DNA of 64,000 bases. Source: Nocardia cyriacigeorgica NBRC 100375 (lineage in GTDB: Bacteria > Actinomycetota > Actinomycetes > Mycobacteriales > Mycobacteriaceae). Of the stretch, positions 17,204-26,435 are shown piece after piece. Each line of letters starts with the position of its first letter. Within the stretch, counting starts at the first letter, position 1. Both the position numbers and the translations under genes were made by a program. The notes below the pieces were generated by a model. The model saw only the letters and a list, made by a program, of their open reading frames with translations, was not told where the DNA came from and did no database searches. Where the stretch lies: NCBI RefSeq assembly GCF_000308555.1, contig NZ_BAFY01000199.1, forward strand, positions 1-64,000. Direction: 5' to 3'.

Positions 17204-19786
17204 CTACAGGTCCGCGATCGCCGCCAGCGGTGGCGTCCGCGCCGCGCGCACCGCGGGCCAGAGCGCCGCGAGCACACCCACCACGGCCGAGCCGATCAGC
17301 ATCAGCACCAGTTGCCCCCAGGGGACGGCGATCTGGTCGAGGCCGAGGTCGCGCAGGGTGCGCAGGAATCCGACGCCGAGGCCGAGGCCGAGGATCGCGC
17401 CGACGATCGCGCCGAAGACGGCGATGAGCATGGATTCCAGATAGATGGTCCGGCGAACCTGGGCGCGCTGGGTGCCGACGGCACGCAGCATGCCGATCTC
17501 GCGGCGCCGCTCCACCACCGACAGCGCCAGGGTGTTGACGATGCCGAGGATGGCGATCACCACCGCGAGGGCGAGCAGGCCGTACAGGATGGCGAGCATG
17601 GTGTTGATCTGCCTGCCCTGTGCGCCCTTGAACTCCTCGCGGTCCTGCACCTGGACCAGCGAGGCCTCGGTGGCCTGGCCGGCGCCGGGCTCGTCGGCGC
17701 CGAACACCGACTGCACGGTGGCCTGTTCCAGACCGGTGCGCATGGCGGCGAGATCCGCGCCGGGTTCCGCCGCGACCAGGGCGAGCACGGTGACGCGCAT
17801 GTTCGGTGGCATCACCTCGTCGAATACCGCGGGCGGCACCACCAGCGGACCCATCAGCGGCGACTTCCGGTAGATCCCGGCCACGGTGACGGGGATCTTT
17901 TTCTTGTCCATGCTGGTGAGCGAGATCTGCTGACCGGCGCTCAGATCGTGTTCGGCTGCTTCGTCTTCGGCGACGAGGATGTCGCGCTCACCGAGGGTGC
18001 CGGTGCCGCTGAGGATGTCGTAGTTCAGCACCCGGTCCAGTGGTCCGTCGGGCGAGGTGCCGAATTCCTCGTCATCGCCGATCTTCACCCCGACGCCTCG
18101 AATCGCGACGACTTCGGCCACTCCTGGCACCTCACGGGCGGCTTCCACCGCCGGCCCCGGCACGCCGATCGCCTGCGGCCCGCCCATCTGCGGACCGGCG
18201 AGCACGTAGTCGGCCGCGACACCCTTGTCGACCAGCACGCCGACGCTCGCCTTCGCGGAGGCGCCGAGCATGCCGATGGCCGAGACCAGCATCAACCCGA
18301 GGGTGAGCGCGAAGGCCGTCGCCGCGGTCCGGCGTGGATTGCGCACGGCATTGTTGCGTGCCATCGCCCCGATCGGGCCGAACGGACGCAGCAGCAGCCC
18401 GAGCCCGCCGACCACCGGTCGCGAGAGTGCGGGCGAGGCGAGCAGCACCGCGAAGATCAGCGCCAGCGCACCGACACCGACCGTCGCCGCCGCCGTCCCG
18501 CCGGTCGACTGGGCGCCGACCACCACCAGCACCACGCCGGCCACCGCGAGCACGAGCCCGAGCCAGGTACGCACCCGCAGCGATTCATCGGCCGAAGCGA
18601 ACTCCTCGCGCATGGCCTGCACCGGCGGAATCTTCCCCGCCCGCCGCGCCGGGGCGTAGGCGCTGACCAGGGTGACGAGCAGGCCGACCAGTAGCCCGAC
18701 CAGGATCGTGCGCGGCAGCACCGCCATCGAACCGGTCGGCAGGCCGAGGTCGAAGGCGTTGAGCGCGGCCGACAATCCGAAGGCCAGGGCGACACCGGCC
18801 GCCAGCCCGATGACGCTGCCGATCACGCCGATCACGAAGGCCTCGGCGACCACCGAGCTCCCGACCTGCCGGCTGCTCGCCCCGACAGCACGCAACAGCG
18901 CCAGTTCGCGCAGCCGCTGGGCGACGATCATGGAGAAGGTGTTGTAGATGATGAAGGTGCCGACGATCAGCGCGATCGCGCCGAAGGCGAGCAGGAAGTA
19001 GTTGATGAAGTTGAGCGCGTCGGAGATCTCGGCCTTCATCTCGGCGCGGACCTGCTCACCGTTTTGCACCTTGTAGTCGGGGAACGCGATGGCGATCCGG
19101 TCGCGCAGCTCGTCACCGGGAATGCCCTCGGCCGCGACGTCGACGTGGGCGACATGGCTGCCGTCGGTGAACAATTCCCGCGCCTGGCTGTCCTCGAACA
19201 GCAATCCGATGAACCCGCCGGTGTCGGCCGCGACATCGTAGATGCCGGTGAGCGTGACCTCGAGGGTGCCCTGAGCGGGGACGAGGATCTTGGTCCGGTC
19301 GCCCACCGCGAGCCCGGCCCGCTCGGCACCGCCGCTGTTCAAGGCGATCTCACCGGGACGCGACGGGGGCGTGCCCGCGATGAACTTCTCGGGTTCGGAG
19401 ATCGCCTGTTCCGGCGGCAGGTAGGACTCGCCCCAGCTCGGCGCGCCGCCGGTCTGCACGGCCTTCTTGCCCTCGGGATCGAGCAGTACCACCGCCCCGT
19501 TGACGCTCGGCGCGACGGCCCGCACATTGTCCATGGCGGCGATCTTGTCCACCACGCCCTGCGGAACACCGCGTGACTGCCGTTCCTCCGGGCTGACCCG
19601 CACGTCCACGCCCCTCGCCTCGTCGGCGAAGATCCCGTCGAAGGTGCGCTGCAAGGTGTCGGTGAAGACGAACGAGCCCGCGATGAACGCCGTCCCCAGC
19701 ACCACCGACAGCAGTGTGAGGGCCAGCCGCACCTTGTGCGCGGCGAGATTGCGCAAGGCGACCTTGCGCATCGGGTTGCCGGCCAT
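17204..19786 (-). CDS. ABC transporter permease, FtsX/MacB type
   Basis: An 860-residue integral membrane protein with two FtsX-like permease units. There is an N-terminal membrane segment (LALTLLSVVLGTAFIAGSF), a large extracytoplasmic MacB_PCD-like region, and three-helix blocks near residues 250-390. A second periplasmic domain and a last membrane block complete it. Such permeases do not simply pump solutes; with their ATPase they extract or move lipids, lipoproteins or peptides across the envelope. It overlaps the ATPase stop by one base (TGATG). GTG 19789 is an alternative start giving the four-base GTGA overlap. Substrate unknown. Confidence 0.88.
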   Translation of the reverse strand: MAGNPMRKVALRNLAAHKVRLALTLLSVVLGTAFIAGSFVFTDTLQRTFDGIFADEARGVDVRVSPEERQSRGVPQGVVDKIAAMDNVRAVAPSVNGAVVLLDPEGKKAVQTGGAPSWGESYLPPEQAISEPEKFIAGTPPSRPGEIALNSGGAERAGLAVGDRTKILVPAQGTLEVTLTGIYDVAADTGGFIGLLFEDSQARELFTDGSHVAHVDVAAEGIPGDELRDRIAIAFPDYKVQNGEQVRAEMKAEISDALNFINYFLLAFGAIALIVGTFIIYNTFSMIVAQRLRELALLRAVGASSRQVGSSVVAEAFVIGVIGSVIGLAAGVALAFGLSAALNAFDLGLPTGSMAVLPRTILVGLLVGLLVTLVSAYAPARRAGKIPPVQAMREEFASADESLRVRTWLGLVLAVAGVVLVVVGAQSTGGTAAATVGVGALALIFAVLLASPALSRPVVGGLGLLLRPFGPIGAMARNNAVRNPRRTAATAFALTLGLMLVSAIGMLGASAKASVGVLVDKGVAADYVLAGPQMGGPQAIGVPGPAVEAAREVPGVAEVVAIRGVGVKIGDDEEFGTSPDGPLDRVLNYDILSGTGTLGERDILVAEDEAAEHDLSAGQQISLTSMDKKKIPVTVAGIYRKSPLMGPLVVPPAVFDEVMPPNMRVTVLALVAAEPGADLAAMRTGLEQATVQSVFGADEPGAGQATEASLVQVQDREEFKGAQGRQINTMLAILYGLLALAVVIAILGIVNTLALSVVERRREIGMLRAVGTQRAQVRRTIYLESMLIAVFGAIVGAILGLGLGVGFLRTLRDLGLDQIAVPWGQLVLMLIGSAVVGVLAALWPAVRAARTPPLAAIADL

Positions 19787-20562
19787 CACTTCGTCTCCAG
19801 CGCCTTCATCGTGTCCAGTACCGATTCGGCGGTGGGGCCGCGCAATTCGTCGACGATGCGGCCGTCGGCCAGGAAGACGACTCGGTCGGCGAAGGACGCG
19901 GCGTGCGGGTCGTGGGTGACGACCACGACCGTCTGCCCGAATTCGTCGACAGCGGTGCGCAGGATCGAGAGCACCTCACCGGAGGAGCGCGAATCCAGGT
20001 TGCCGGTCGGTTCATCGCCGAAGATGATCTCCGGTTTTCCCGCCAGCGCCCGCGCGCAGGCCACCCGCTGCTGCTGCCCGCCGGACAGTTCGCTGGGCCG
20101 GTGGGTCAGCCGGTCGGTGAGCCCGAGCCGGTCGAGCACGGTGTCGAGCCATTCCTGATCGGGTTTGCGGCCGGCGATGTCCAGCGGCAGGGTGATGTTC
20201 TCCAGCGCCGTCAGCGTGGGGACCAGGTTGAATGCCTGGAAGACGAATCCGATGCGGTCACGCCGCAGCCGCGTCATCTGTTTGTCCGAGAGTTCGTTCA
20301 GCGCGGTGTCACCGATGCGCACCGTGCCCGAGCTGGCGCTGTCCAGCCCGGCCAGGCAGTGCATGAGGGTGGATTTGCCGGAGCCGGACGGTCCCATGAT
20401 CGCGGTGAATTCGCCCTTGACGAATTCGGCCGACACCGAATCCAGCGCGGTGACCTGGGTGTCTCCGGTCCCGTACACCTTGGTCAGGTCTTCGGCGGTG
20501 GCCGCGACGACGGCCGGAGCCTGCGTCTGGGCCTGATCGATGCCAACGGCGTGCGAGGTCAT
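19786..20562 (-). CDS. ABC transporter ATP-binding protein, MacB/LolD type
   Basis: A 258-residue nucleotide-binding subunit with Walker A G-P-S-G-S-G-K-S-T (about 57-65), Q-loop V-F-Q-A-F-N-L, signature L-S-G-G-Q-Q-Q-R, Walker B I-I-F-G-D-E-P-T and switch T-H-D. The NLDSRSSGEV segment places it in the LolD/MacB group, matching the FtsX permease coupled directly behind it. Its start lies 78 bases after the kinase gene, in the same direction, so kinase and transporter may be co-transcribed. Confidence 0.92.
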   Translation of the reverse strand: MTSHAVGIDQAQTQAPAVVAATAEDLTKVYGTGDTQVTALDSVSAEFVKGEFTAIMGPSGSGKSTLMHCLAGLDSASSGTVRIGDTALNELSDKQMTRLRRDRIGFVFQAFNLVPTLTALENITLPLDIAGRKPDQEWLDTVLDRLGLTDRLTHRPSELSGGQQQRVACARALAGKPEIIFGDEPTGNLDSRSSGEVLSILRTAVDEFGQTVVVVTHDPHAASFADRVVFLADGRIVDELRGPTAESVLDTMKALETK

Positions 20563-20640
20563 GGTGACCAGTCTGTCGGCGTTCGCGCCGTCGCGCCATC
20601 CGGGAATACACCCAGACCGCAGGGATGACCCGGCGATCGT

Positions 20641-22437
20641 TCAGTTGGGCGAGTTCAACGGCGCCGACTTCCACCACGTCAGCACCTGGTCGATGGTGCC
20701 GACGATGCCGTCGGTGTACATCAGGTATTGGGCACGCTCGGGCTGGCCGGTGAAGACGGTGACCATCTTGGGCCCGTCGGAGTCGATCTTGTAGTTGGTA
20801 TAGGTCTGGCCGCCGTTGGAGTCGGAGGACTTTGTCGCGCTCGCGGGCAGTCCGTCGATCACCGCCTGCACGTCGGCGGCGCTGTCGTAGACGTAGAAGC
20901 GGTAGAACGGGTCGTCGTTGTCGGCGCCGCCGTAGCAGCGCCACTGCCAGCCGTAGTTGCCGAAATCGGGTTCGCCGGTCTCGGGTTCGGGCGCGTACTG
21001 CGGTTCGGTTTCCCAGCATTTGGCGTTGTGGTAGCCGACCTCGCCGGTGCTCGAGGCCGGCACCATGGCCGGGAATTCCTTGCTGATCGAATCCGCGGTC
21101 GCCGGCACCGGGGCGACGCTGGTGGCGGTCGTGGTGGTCGAAGTCGATCCGCTCGCCGAATTCGAATCGTTGCCGGCGACGGCGGCGATGATGCCGATGA
21201 TCACCACCAGCAACAACACCAGCCCGACGCAGATGCCGACGATCAGGCCGGTGTTCTTCTTGGGCGCCTGCTGGGAGTACACCGGCGACATGGGCGGCGG
21301 CGACTGGTTGAACCCGGCGCGCTGCGCGTACGGATTCTGGTTCGCCATCGGCGCCGGCGCCGGCACGGTGGGGCTGCTCGCGAACGGCTGCGGCTGCCCT
21401 GTGCCGTGCGGCTGCTGATGGGTGCCGCTGCCGAAGGGCTGCTGGTGGGTGCCACTGCCGTGCGGCTGGGCCGTCGCACCGCTGGTGAACTGGGCATTGG
21501 CCGTCGGGTACGGCGCCTGGGTCTGCCCCATCGCCGTGCGCGGGCCGCCCTGCAACGGCATACCCTGCGCGGTCGGCCCCGCGATCGGCATGGCAGGCGA
21601 ACTCGGCATGCTCAGCGCCTGCTGGGCGGCGGCGGCGAATTCCGAGCAGGAGGCGAAACGATCGTCGGGCCGCTTGGCCATCGCCTTGGCCAGCACCCCG
21701 TCCAGCGCCTGCGGCAGACCGGGCCGCACCGAACTCAGGGCGGGCGGCGGCGACTGGAGATGGCCCTGGATGACGGCCGCGGGGTTGGTGGCCTGGAACG
21801 GGCCGTGCCCAGTGAACAGCCAGAACAGCGTGCAGGCCAGCGAATACTGGTCGGAGCGGTGATCCAGGCTCGCGCCGGTGAGCTGCTCGGGCGAGGCGTA
21901 GGCCAGGGTCGCGGTGAAGGTGCCGGTCTGGGTGAGATGGCCGGTGTCGTCGCGCAGGCGGGCGATGCCGAAGTCGGTGAGATACACCCGTTCGCCACGG
22001 CCGCCGGTGGAGCGGGCCAGCAGGATGTTGGCCGGTTTCACGTCGCGGTGCAGCACACCCATGCCGTGCGCGTAATCCAGCGCGTCGGCGGTCTCCTTGA
22101 TGATCTGCACCGCGCGTTCGGGCGGCAGCCTGCGCGGGTCCACCGACGCGGCGTCGATGCCATCGATGTAGTGCATCGAGATCCACAGCTGCTCGTCTTC
22201 GAGCCCGCGGTCGTAGACGGTGACGATGCCGGGGTGGTCGAGCCGGGCGACCAGATCCGCCTCCCGTTCGAACCGCGCCCGCACCTCCTTGTCGAAGAAC
22301 ATCTCGCGGTTCAGCAGCTTCAACGCCGTCATCCGCGGCAGCCGCGGATGCTTCGCCAGGTACACCGAGCCCATGCCACCGCGACCCAGTTCCCGGTCGA
22401 TGACATAGCCGGCGAAGACGTCGCCGTTGGCCAGCAT
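20641..22437 (-). CDS. Membrane serine/threonine protein kinase (PknB-type)
   Basis: A 598-residue Hanks-type kinase. The glycine loop is L-G-R-G-G-M-G-S-V, the invariant lysine lies in TALKLLN, the catalytic loop is H-R-D-V-K-P-A-N, and DFG and SPEQL follow. Residues about 280-395 are a Gln/Pro/Gly-rich linker. One membrane helix (GLIVGICVGLVLLLVVIIG) lies near 398-418, followed by an extracytoplasmic domain of about 180 residues with two cysteines (K-C-W and W-R-C-Y) that may form a disulfide. This domain is presumably the sensor; it is not PASTA. It lies directly upstream of the ABC genes and downstream of a second kinase. Confidence 0.92.
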   Translation of the reverse strand: MLANGDVFAGYVIDRELGRGGMGSVYLAKHPRLPRMTALKLLNREMFFDKEVRARFEREADLVARLDHPGIVTVYDRGLEDEQLWISMHYIDGIDAASVDPRRLPPERAVQIIKETADALDYAHGMGVLHRDVKPANILLARSTGGRGERVYLTDFGIARLRDDTGHLTQTGTFTATLAYASPEQLTGASLDHRSDQYSLACTLFWLFTGHGPFQATNPAAVIQGHLQSPPPALSSVRPGLPQALDGVLAKAMAKRPDDRFASCSEFAAAAQQALSMPSSPAMPIAGPTAQGMPLQGGPRTAMGQTQAPYPTANAQFTSGATAQPHGSGTHQQPFGSGTHQQPHGTGQPQPFASSPTVPAPAPMANQNPYAQRAGFNQSPPPMSPVYSQQAPKKNTGLIVGICVGLVLLLVVIIGIIAAVAGNDSNSASGSTSTTTTATSVAPVPATADSISKEFPAMVPASSTGEVGYHNAKCWETEPQYAPEPETGEPDFGNYGWQWRCYGGADNDDPFYRFYVYDSAADVQAVIDGLPASATKSSDSNGGQTYTNYKIDSDGPKMVTVFTGQPERAQYLMYTDGIVGTIDQVLTWWKSAPLNSPN

Positions 22438-22832
22438 TTCTGCTCCACTTCCCGCCGCTCACCGGGACCCACCGATGAACAGGCGCACAGGCAAAAAGAA
22501 CACATGGTCGAACCTGTCCGGCCCGACCACGGAAAGCACGGAAACCATAGCAGCCGTCGGGTACTCGACCGCTGGTCTCGGAACCGGGCACGGCTCGCCG
22601 GCAGCTCTCACCAGCGCGATCGATCCGGGCGCGACGCGGACCCCCGATCAGGACGTCGGCGATGACGTCCCTGCCGGACTCGCGGGCGTGACCGGCTGCC
22701 TCCCGCGGAACAAGCGGTCAGCGACGTGGGTCCGGCCCGGCGTGCGGTCGCGTATGCCCGTGTCCCCGATCGGCCCGTCAGCGGCAGCGGATTCGGCCGG
22801 CGGGCTTGCGGTCGCTCGCTCCGGTGGGCCGG
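22438..22832. other. 395-base gap between two kinase genes
   Basis: No plausible gene on either strand. A leftward -10-like TATGGT (minus strand, 22549-22544) lies about 107 bases before the start of the membrane kinase and is the only promoter-like element I can point to; a matching -35 is not convincing. The rest is GC-rich without strong repeats. Confidence 0.4.
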
Positions 22833-24368
22833 TCAGGCCGGCGGCTCCGGCTCCGGCGGGGGCTGCCGCGGCTGTGCCAGTGAACCACCCAACGGTGCCC
22901 GGCCGGCTCGGCGCGGGGCGCCCGGCAGGTCGATCACCGCGGGGGTGGGTGGCCGACGCGGTGACTGCGGCGGTCCGCTCCGCGGAGCCGACGGCGGGAT
23001 CGGCCGGGTTCCCGGCGGTGGCGCATCACCCGGTCGGTGCTGCCCGCCGCGCGGTGCCGGTCCCGCACCGGGACCGCCGTACGGGCCGTTGGACGGCATC
23101 GAACCGTGCTGGTGCGCCGGTCCTGGCGGGAACCGGTGGTCCGGCCGGGACTCGGGACCACGTGCGTGCGGTGGCACGGGCCTGCCGGTCGGTGAGCCCG
23201 GCGGCAGCCCGGGCGGCGCCATTGGGTATCCGGTCGGTGAGCTCGGTGGCGGGCCCGGCGGTGGCGGTGTCGAGGGGTGCGGCGGATGTGGCGGCATTCC
23301 CTGATAGTGCGTACCGGGCACCCGGCCTTGCGGGTAGCGGTGCAGGGCGACACCACGCGAGGGCGGAGCCGCATGGTGCGGCGGCGCTGGAGGGCGGGCC
23401 GGCATTCCGGGGTGGCCATGGTTGCGGCTCGGTGCCGCCGTATGGCCGTGCGCCCCGGCGTGACCGTGACCGTGCGGGGCCGCCAGGTGCGCTCCATGCG
23501 CGGGCAGCCACCCGGTGTACGGCTGCGGCGCCCCGGCAGTGCCCAGCGCCCGGCGCGCGGCGGCGGCGAACTCGGTGCAGCTGGCGAACCGGTCGACCGG
23601 GTCTTTGGCCAGCGCGCGGGCGAGCACATCGTCGAGGGCCGGCGGCAACCCGGGGCGCACGCGGCTCAACCGCGGCACCGGGGCGGTGAGGTGGCCGTTG
23701 ATCACGGCCGCGGGAGTCGGTGCCGCATAGGGCGAATCACCGGTGAGTAGCCAATAGAGCGTGCAGGCCAGCGAGTACTGGTCGCCGCGATGGTCGAGTT
23801 TCGCACCGGTGAGTTGTTCGGGCGCGGCGAAGGCGAGCGTGGCGGTGATGGTGTCGGCCGAGCTGAGCGTGGTGTCGCTGTCGCGCATGCCCGCGATGCC
23901 GAAATCGGTGAGCAGCACCCGCTCCGGCTGGCCGATCGGCGCCTTCGCGAGCAGGATGTTCGCCGGTTTCACATCGCGGTGCAGCACCCGGTTGGCATGC
24001 GCGAAATCCAGCGCGGCCGCGGTCTCGGCGACGATCTGCACCGCCCGCCCCGGCGCCAGCACGTTCACATCGGCGATGGAGGCATCGGCGCCGGGCACGA
24101 ACTGCATGGAGATCCACAGTTGCCGGTCCTCGGCGCCGCGGTCGTAGACGGTGACGATATTCGGATGATCGAGCTGGGCGGCCAGATCGGCCTCGCGTTC
24201 GAAGCGGCGACGGATCTCGTTGTCGGTGTAGAGCTCCCGGTTGAGCAGCTTCAGCGCGGTCAGCCGGGGTAGCCGGGGATGCTTGGCCAGATAGACGGTG
24301 CCCATACCGCCGCGGCCGAGCACCTTGCGGATGGTGTAACCCACGAACTCGTCGCCAGGCGCCAGCAC
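22833..24368 (-). CDS. Soluble serine/threonine kinase with His/Pro-rich tail
   Basis: A 511-residue Hanks kinase closely related to its downstream neighbour, with L-G-R-G-G-M-G-T-V, TALKLLN, H-R-D-V-K-P-A-N-I-L, D-F-G-I-A-G and A-P-E-Q. The kinase domain ends near residue 275. The remaining residues (about 235) are low-complexity: a His/Gly/Ala stretch around G-H-G-H-A-G-A-H-G-H, then Pro-rich repeats to the end. There is no transmembrane helix, unlike the neighbour. The tail might bind metal or SH3/WW-like partners; that is inference. GTG 24368 fits the MLANGD start of the paralogue and has GAGAGGGGGG upstream. Probable local duplication. Confidence 0.88.
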   Translation of the reverse strand: MLAPGDEFVGYTIRKVLGRGGMGTVYLAKHPRLPRLTALKLLNRELYTDNEIRRRFEREADLAAQLDHPNIVTVYDRGAEDRQLWISMQFVPGADASIADVNVLAPGRAVQIVAETAAALDFAHANRVLHRDVKPANILLAKAPIGQPERVLLTDFGIAGMRDSDTTLSSADTITATLAFAAPEQLTGAKLDHRGDQYSLACTLYWLLTGDSPYAAPTPAAVINGHLTAPVPRLSRVRPGLPPALDDVLARALAKDPVDRFASCTEFAAAARRALGTAGAPQPYTGWLPAHGAHLAAPHGHGHAGAHGHTAAPSRNHGHPGMPARPPAPPHHAAPPSRGVALHRYPQGRVPGTHYQGMPPHPPHPSTPPPPGPPPSSPTGYPMAPPGLPPGSPTGRPVPPHARGPESRPDHRFPPGPAHQHGSMPSNGPYGGPGAGPAPRGGQHRPGDAPPPGTRPIPPSAPRSGPPQSPRRPPTPAVIDLPGAPRRAGRAPLGGSLAQPRQPPPEPEPPA

Positions 24369-24477
24369 CGTACACACCCCCCTCTCCGGGTCGAATCCAA
24401 TCCTACGGATGTATCTGCTCGACCCGCCAGGGCGCAACACCGGCGAAGGTGTCGGTGGCGGTCGATATGGTGACTGC

Positions 24478-25248
24478 ATGCGCATTGGAGCACATGTCCG
24501 GCTCGACAGCGATCCCATCGGCTGGGGTGAGAAACTCGGCGCCGACCTCATCCAGCTGTTCGTCGTCGATCCGCAGAGCTGGGATAAACCACAGCCGCAT
24601 CCGCGGGCCGAGCAGATCCTGGCCAGCCCGATCGATGTGGTGGTGCATTCGTCCTATCAGATCAATGTGGCGAGCCTGAACAATCGGCTGCGCATGCCCT
24701 CGCGCAATGCCGTCGCTCAACAGGCGAAGGCCGCCGCCGATATCGGCGCGTTCGGTCTGGTGGTGCACGGCGGGCATGTCCGCTCCGACGAGGAGATCGA
24801 GGCGGGGATCGTCAACTGGCGCAAGTTGTTCGAACGTCAACAGGACAAGGGCGGGTTCGCGGTACCGATCCTGATCGAGAACACTGCGGGCGGAAACCAT
24901 GCCATGGCACGGCATTTCGATTCCATCGCCCGGCTCTGGGACGCGGTCGGCGAATTCGGTGCCGGCTTCTGCCTGGACACCTGCCATGCCTGGGCCGGCG
25001 GCGAAGACTTGGTCGGCGTGGTCGAACGGATCCGCGCGATCACCGGGCGCATCGATCTGGTGCACCTGAATTCCTCGCGCGACGAGTTCAATTCCGGCGC
25101 CGACCGGCATGCCAATTTCGCCGACGGCACCATCGACCCGCAGCTGCTGGCCGAGGTCTGCCGCACCGCCGACGCCCCGGTGATCCTGGAGACGCCGGCC
25201 GAGGGCGTCGCCGACGATATGGCCTATCTGCGCGAGCACGTCGGCTGA
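24478..25248 (+). CDS. nfo: Deoxyribonuclease IV / AP endonuclease
   Basis: A 256-residue TIM-barrel AP endonuclease of the Nfo/End family. It starts M-R-I-G-A-H-V and carries metal-ligand segments L-V-V-H-G-G-H, I-L-I-E-N-T-A-G-G, the signature F-C-L-D-T-C-H-A-W-A-G-G, L-V-H-L-N-S-S-R-D-E, and a final I-L-E-T-P. It cleaves 5' to abasic sites in base-excision repair with a trinuclear zinc centre. It is the counterpart of M. tuberculosis End (Rv0670). It is divergent from the kinase gene, 109 bases away. Somewhat shorter than E. coli Nfo (285 residues), as is usual for actinobacterial members. Confidence 0.92.
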   Translation: MRIGAHVRLDSDPIGWGEKLGADLIQLFVVDPQSWDKPQPHPRAEQILASPIDVVVHSSYQINVASLNNRLRMPSRNAVAQQAKAAADIGAFGLVVHGGHVRSDEEIEAGIVNWRKLFERQQDKGGFAVPILIENTAGGNHAMARHFDSIARLWDAVGEFGAGFCLDTCHAWAGGEDLVGVVERIRAITGRIDLVHLNSSRDEFNSGADRHANFADGTIDPQLLAEVCRTADAPVILETPAEGVADDMAYLREHVG

Positions 25249-25354
25249 CGGGCGCGGGGCGGCGTTGGGATCAGGCCGACCCTAAACCTGTCGGTGCGGG
25301 CGTGGCGGTGGTGTGCTCGCGGTATCAACATCCGCTCTCCCGCGAAGGTGCCTC

Positions 25355-26290
25355 ATGACCGTCGACAACGCCACGTCCGCCGCCACCGTCTCGGTGGTCA
25401 AGCTCGGTTCCCGCATCGGCGCCCGGATCGACGGTGTCCGGCTCGGCGCGGATCTGGATGCCGAGACCGTCGCCACGATCCACCGGGCGCTGCTCGAGCA
25501 CAAGGTGATCTTCTTCCGAGGCCAGCAGCACCTCGACGAAGACGGCCAGTACGCGTTCGCACAACTGCTCGGCAGCCCCACTACCCCGCATCCGACCGTC
25601 ACCTCGGCGGGCGTGAAAACGCTTGCCATCGATTCCGAACGCGGCCGCGCCAACAGCTGGCATACCGACGTCACCTTCGTCGACCGGGTTCCGAAGGCGT
25701 CGATCCTACGCGCGGTACGGCTGCCCGCCTACGGCGGTTCCACCATTTGGGCCTCGACCGTTGCCGCCTACGATTCGCTGCCCGACCCGCTCAAGCTGCT
25801 GGCCGAGAACCTGCGCGCGGTGCACACCAACGCCTACGACTACGCGGCCCGCACCGGCACCGAACCCACCGATCCCCAGCGTGAGTACCGCGCCGAGTTC
25901 GAGTCGACGTTGTACGAGACCGAGCATCCGGTGGTGCGGGTGCATCCCGAGACCGGTGAGCGGGCGCTGCTGCTCGGCCATTTCGTCAAGAATTTCGTGG
26001 GGCTCTCGGCGACCGAATCGCAGGCGCTGTTCCGGTTGTTCCAGGATCGGGTCACCAAGCTCGAGCACACCGTGCGCTGGAACTGGTCCGACGGCGACGT
26101 GGCGATCTGGGACAACCGCGCCACCCAGCACTACGCCGTCGACGACTACGACGATCAGCCGCGCAAGCTCACCCGGATCACCCTGGCAGGCGATATCCCG
26201 GTCGGCGTCGACGGCGCCTTCAGCACCGTCCGCACCGGTAACGCCGAGCACTACTCGATCATCGACGTGCCACGGGGACTTGCCGCCTGA
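25355..26290 (+). CDS. TauD/TfdA Fe(II)/2-oxoglutarate dioxygenase (Rv3406-like)
   Basis: A 311-residue dioxygenase. The iron ligands are visible as W-H-T-D (His and Asp) and the distal histidine in N-R-A-T-Q-H. The 2-oxoglutarate-binding arginine lies in the following RKLTRITL. Overall wording ([32 protein letters not shown]) is very close to M. tuberculosis Rv3406, a sulfate-ester dioxygenase that releases sulfate from alkyl sulfates. So a role in alkyl-sulfate or related substrate cleavage is likely, though TauD-family specificity shifts easily. ATG 25355 is chosen by homology. Separate from its neighbours. Confidence 0.9.
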   Translation: MTVDNATSAATVSVVKLGSRIGARIDGVRLGADLDAETVATIHRALLEHKVIFFRGQQHLDEDGQYAFAQLLGSPTTPHPTVTSAGVKTLAIDSERGRANSWHTDVTFVDRVPKASILRAVRLPAYGGSTIWASTVAAYDSLPDPLKLLAENLRAVHTNAYDYAARTGTEPTDPQREYRAEFESTLYETEHPVVRVHPETGERALLLGHFVKNFVGLSATESQALFRLFQDRVTKLEHTVRWNWSDGDVAIWDNRATQHYAVDDYDDQPRKLTRITLAGDIPVGVDGAFSTVRTGNAEHYSIIDVPRGLAA

Positions 26291-26435
26291 CCCGGCCGGG
26301 GTCCCGAGGCGGCCGCGCCGCGTCAGCACGCAGGCCCCCTGGACAGGCGCGACGGACACCGCTCGGCCGGCCACCACGGCTCGCCCGGCGGAGGCGAACG
26401 CCGGGCGGGCGCGCCCATGGTTCACACTGTTGGCC

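Noticed and set aside
20309-22591. Long minus-strand frame (760 residues) antiparallel in codon phase to the kinase and ABC genes
   Set aside because: Arg/Gly/His-rich shadow typical of GC-rich DNA; both real genes in the same place have full domain motifs.
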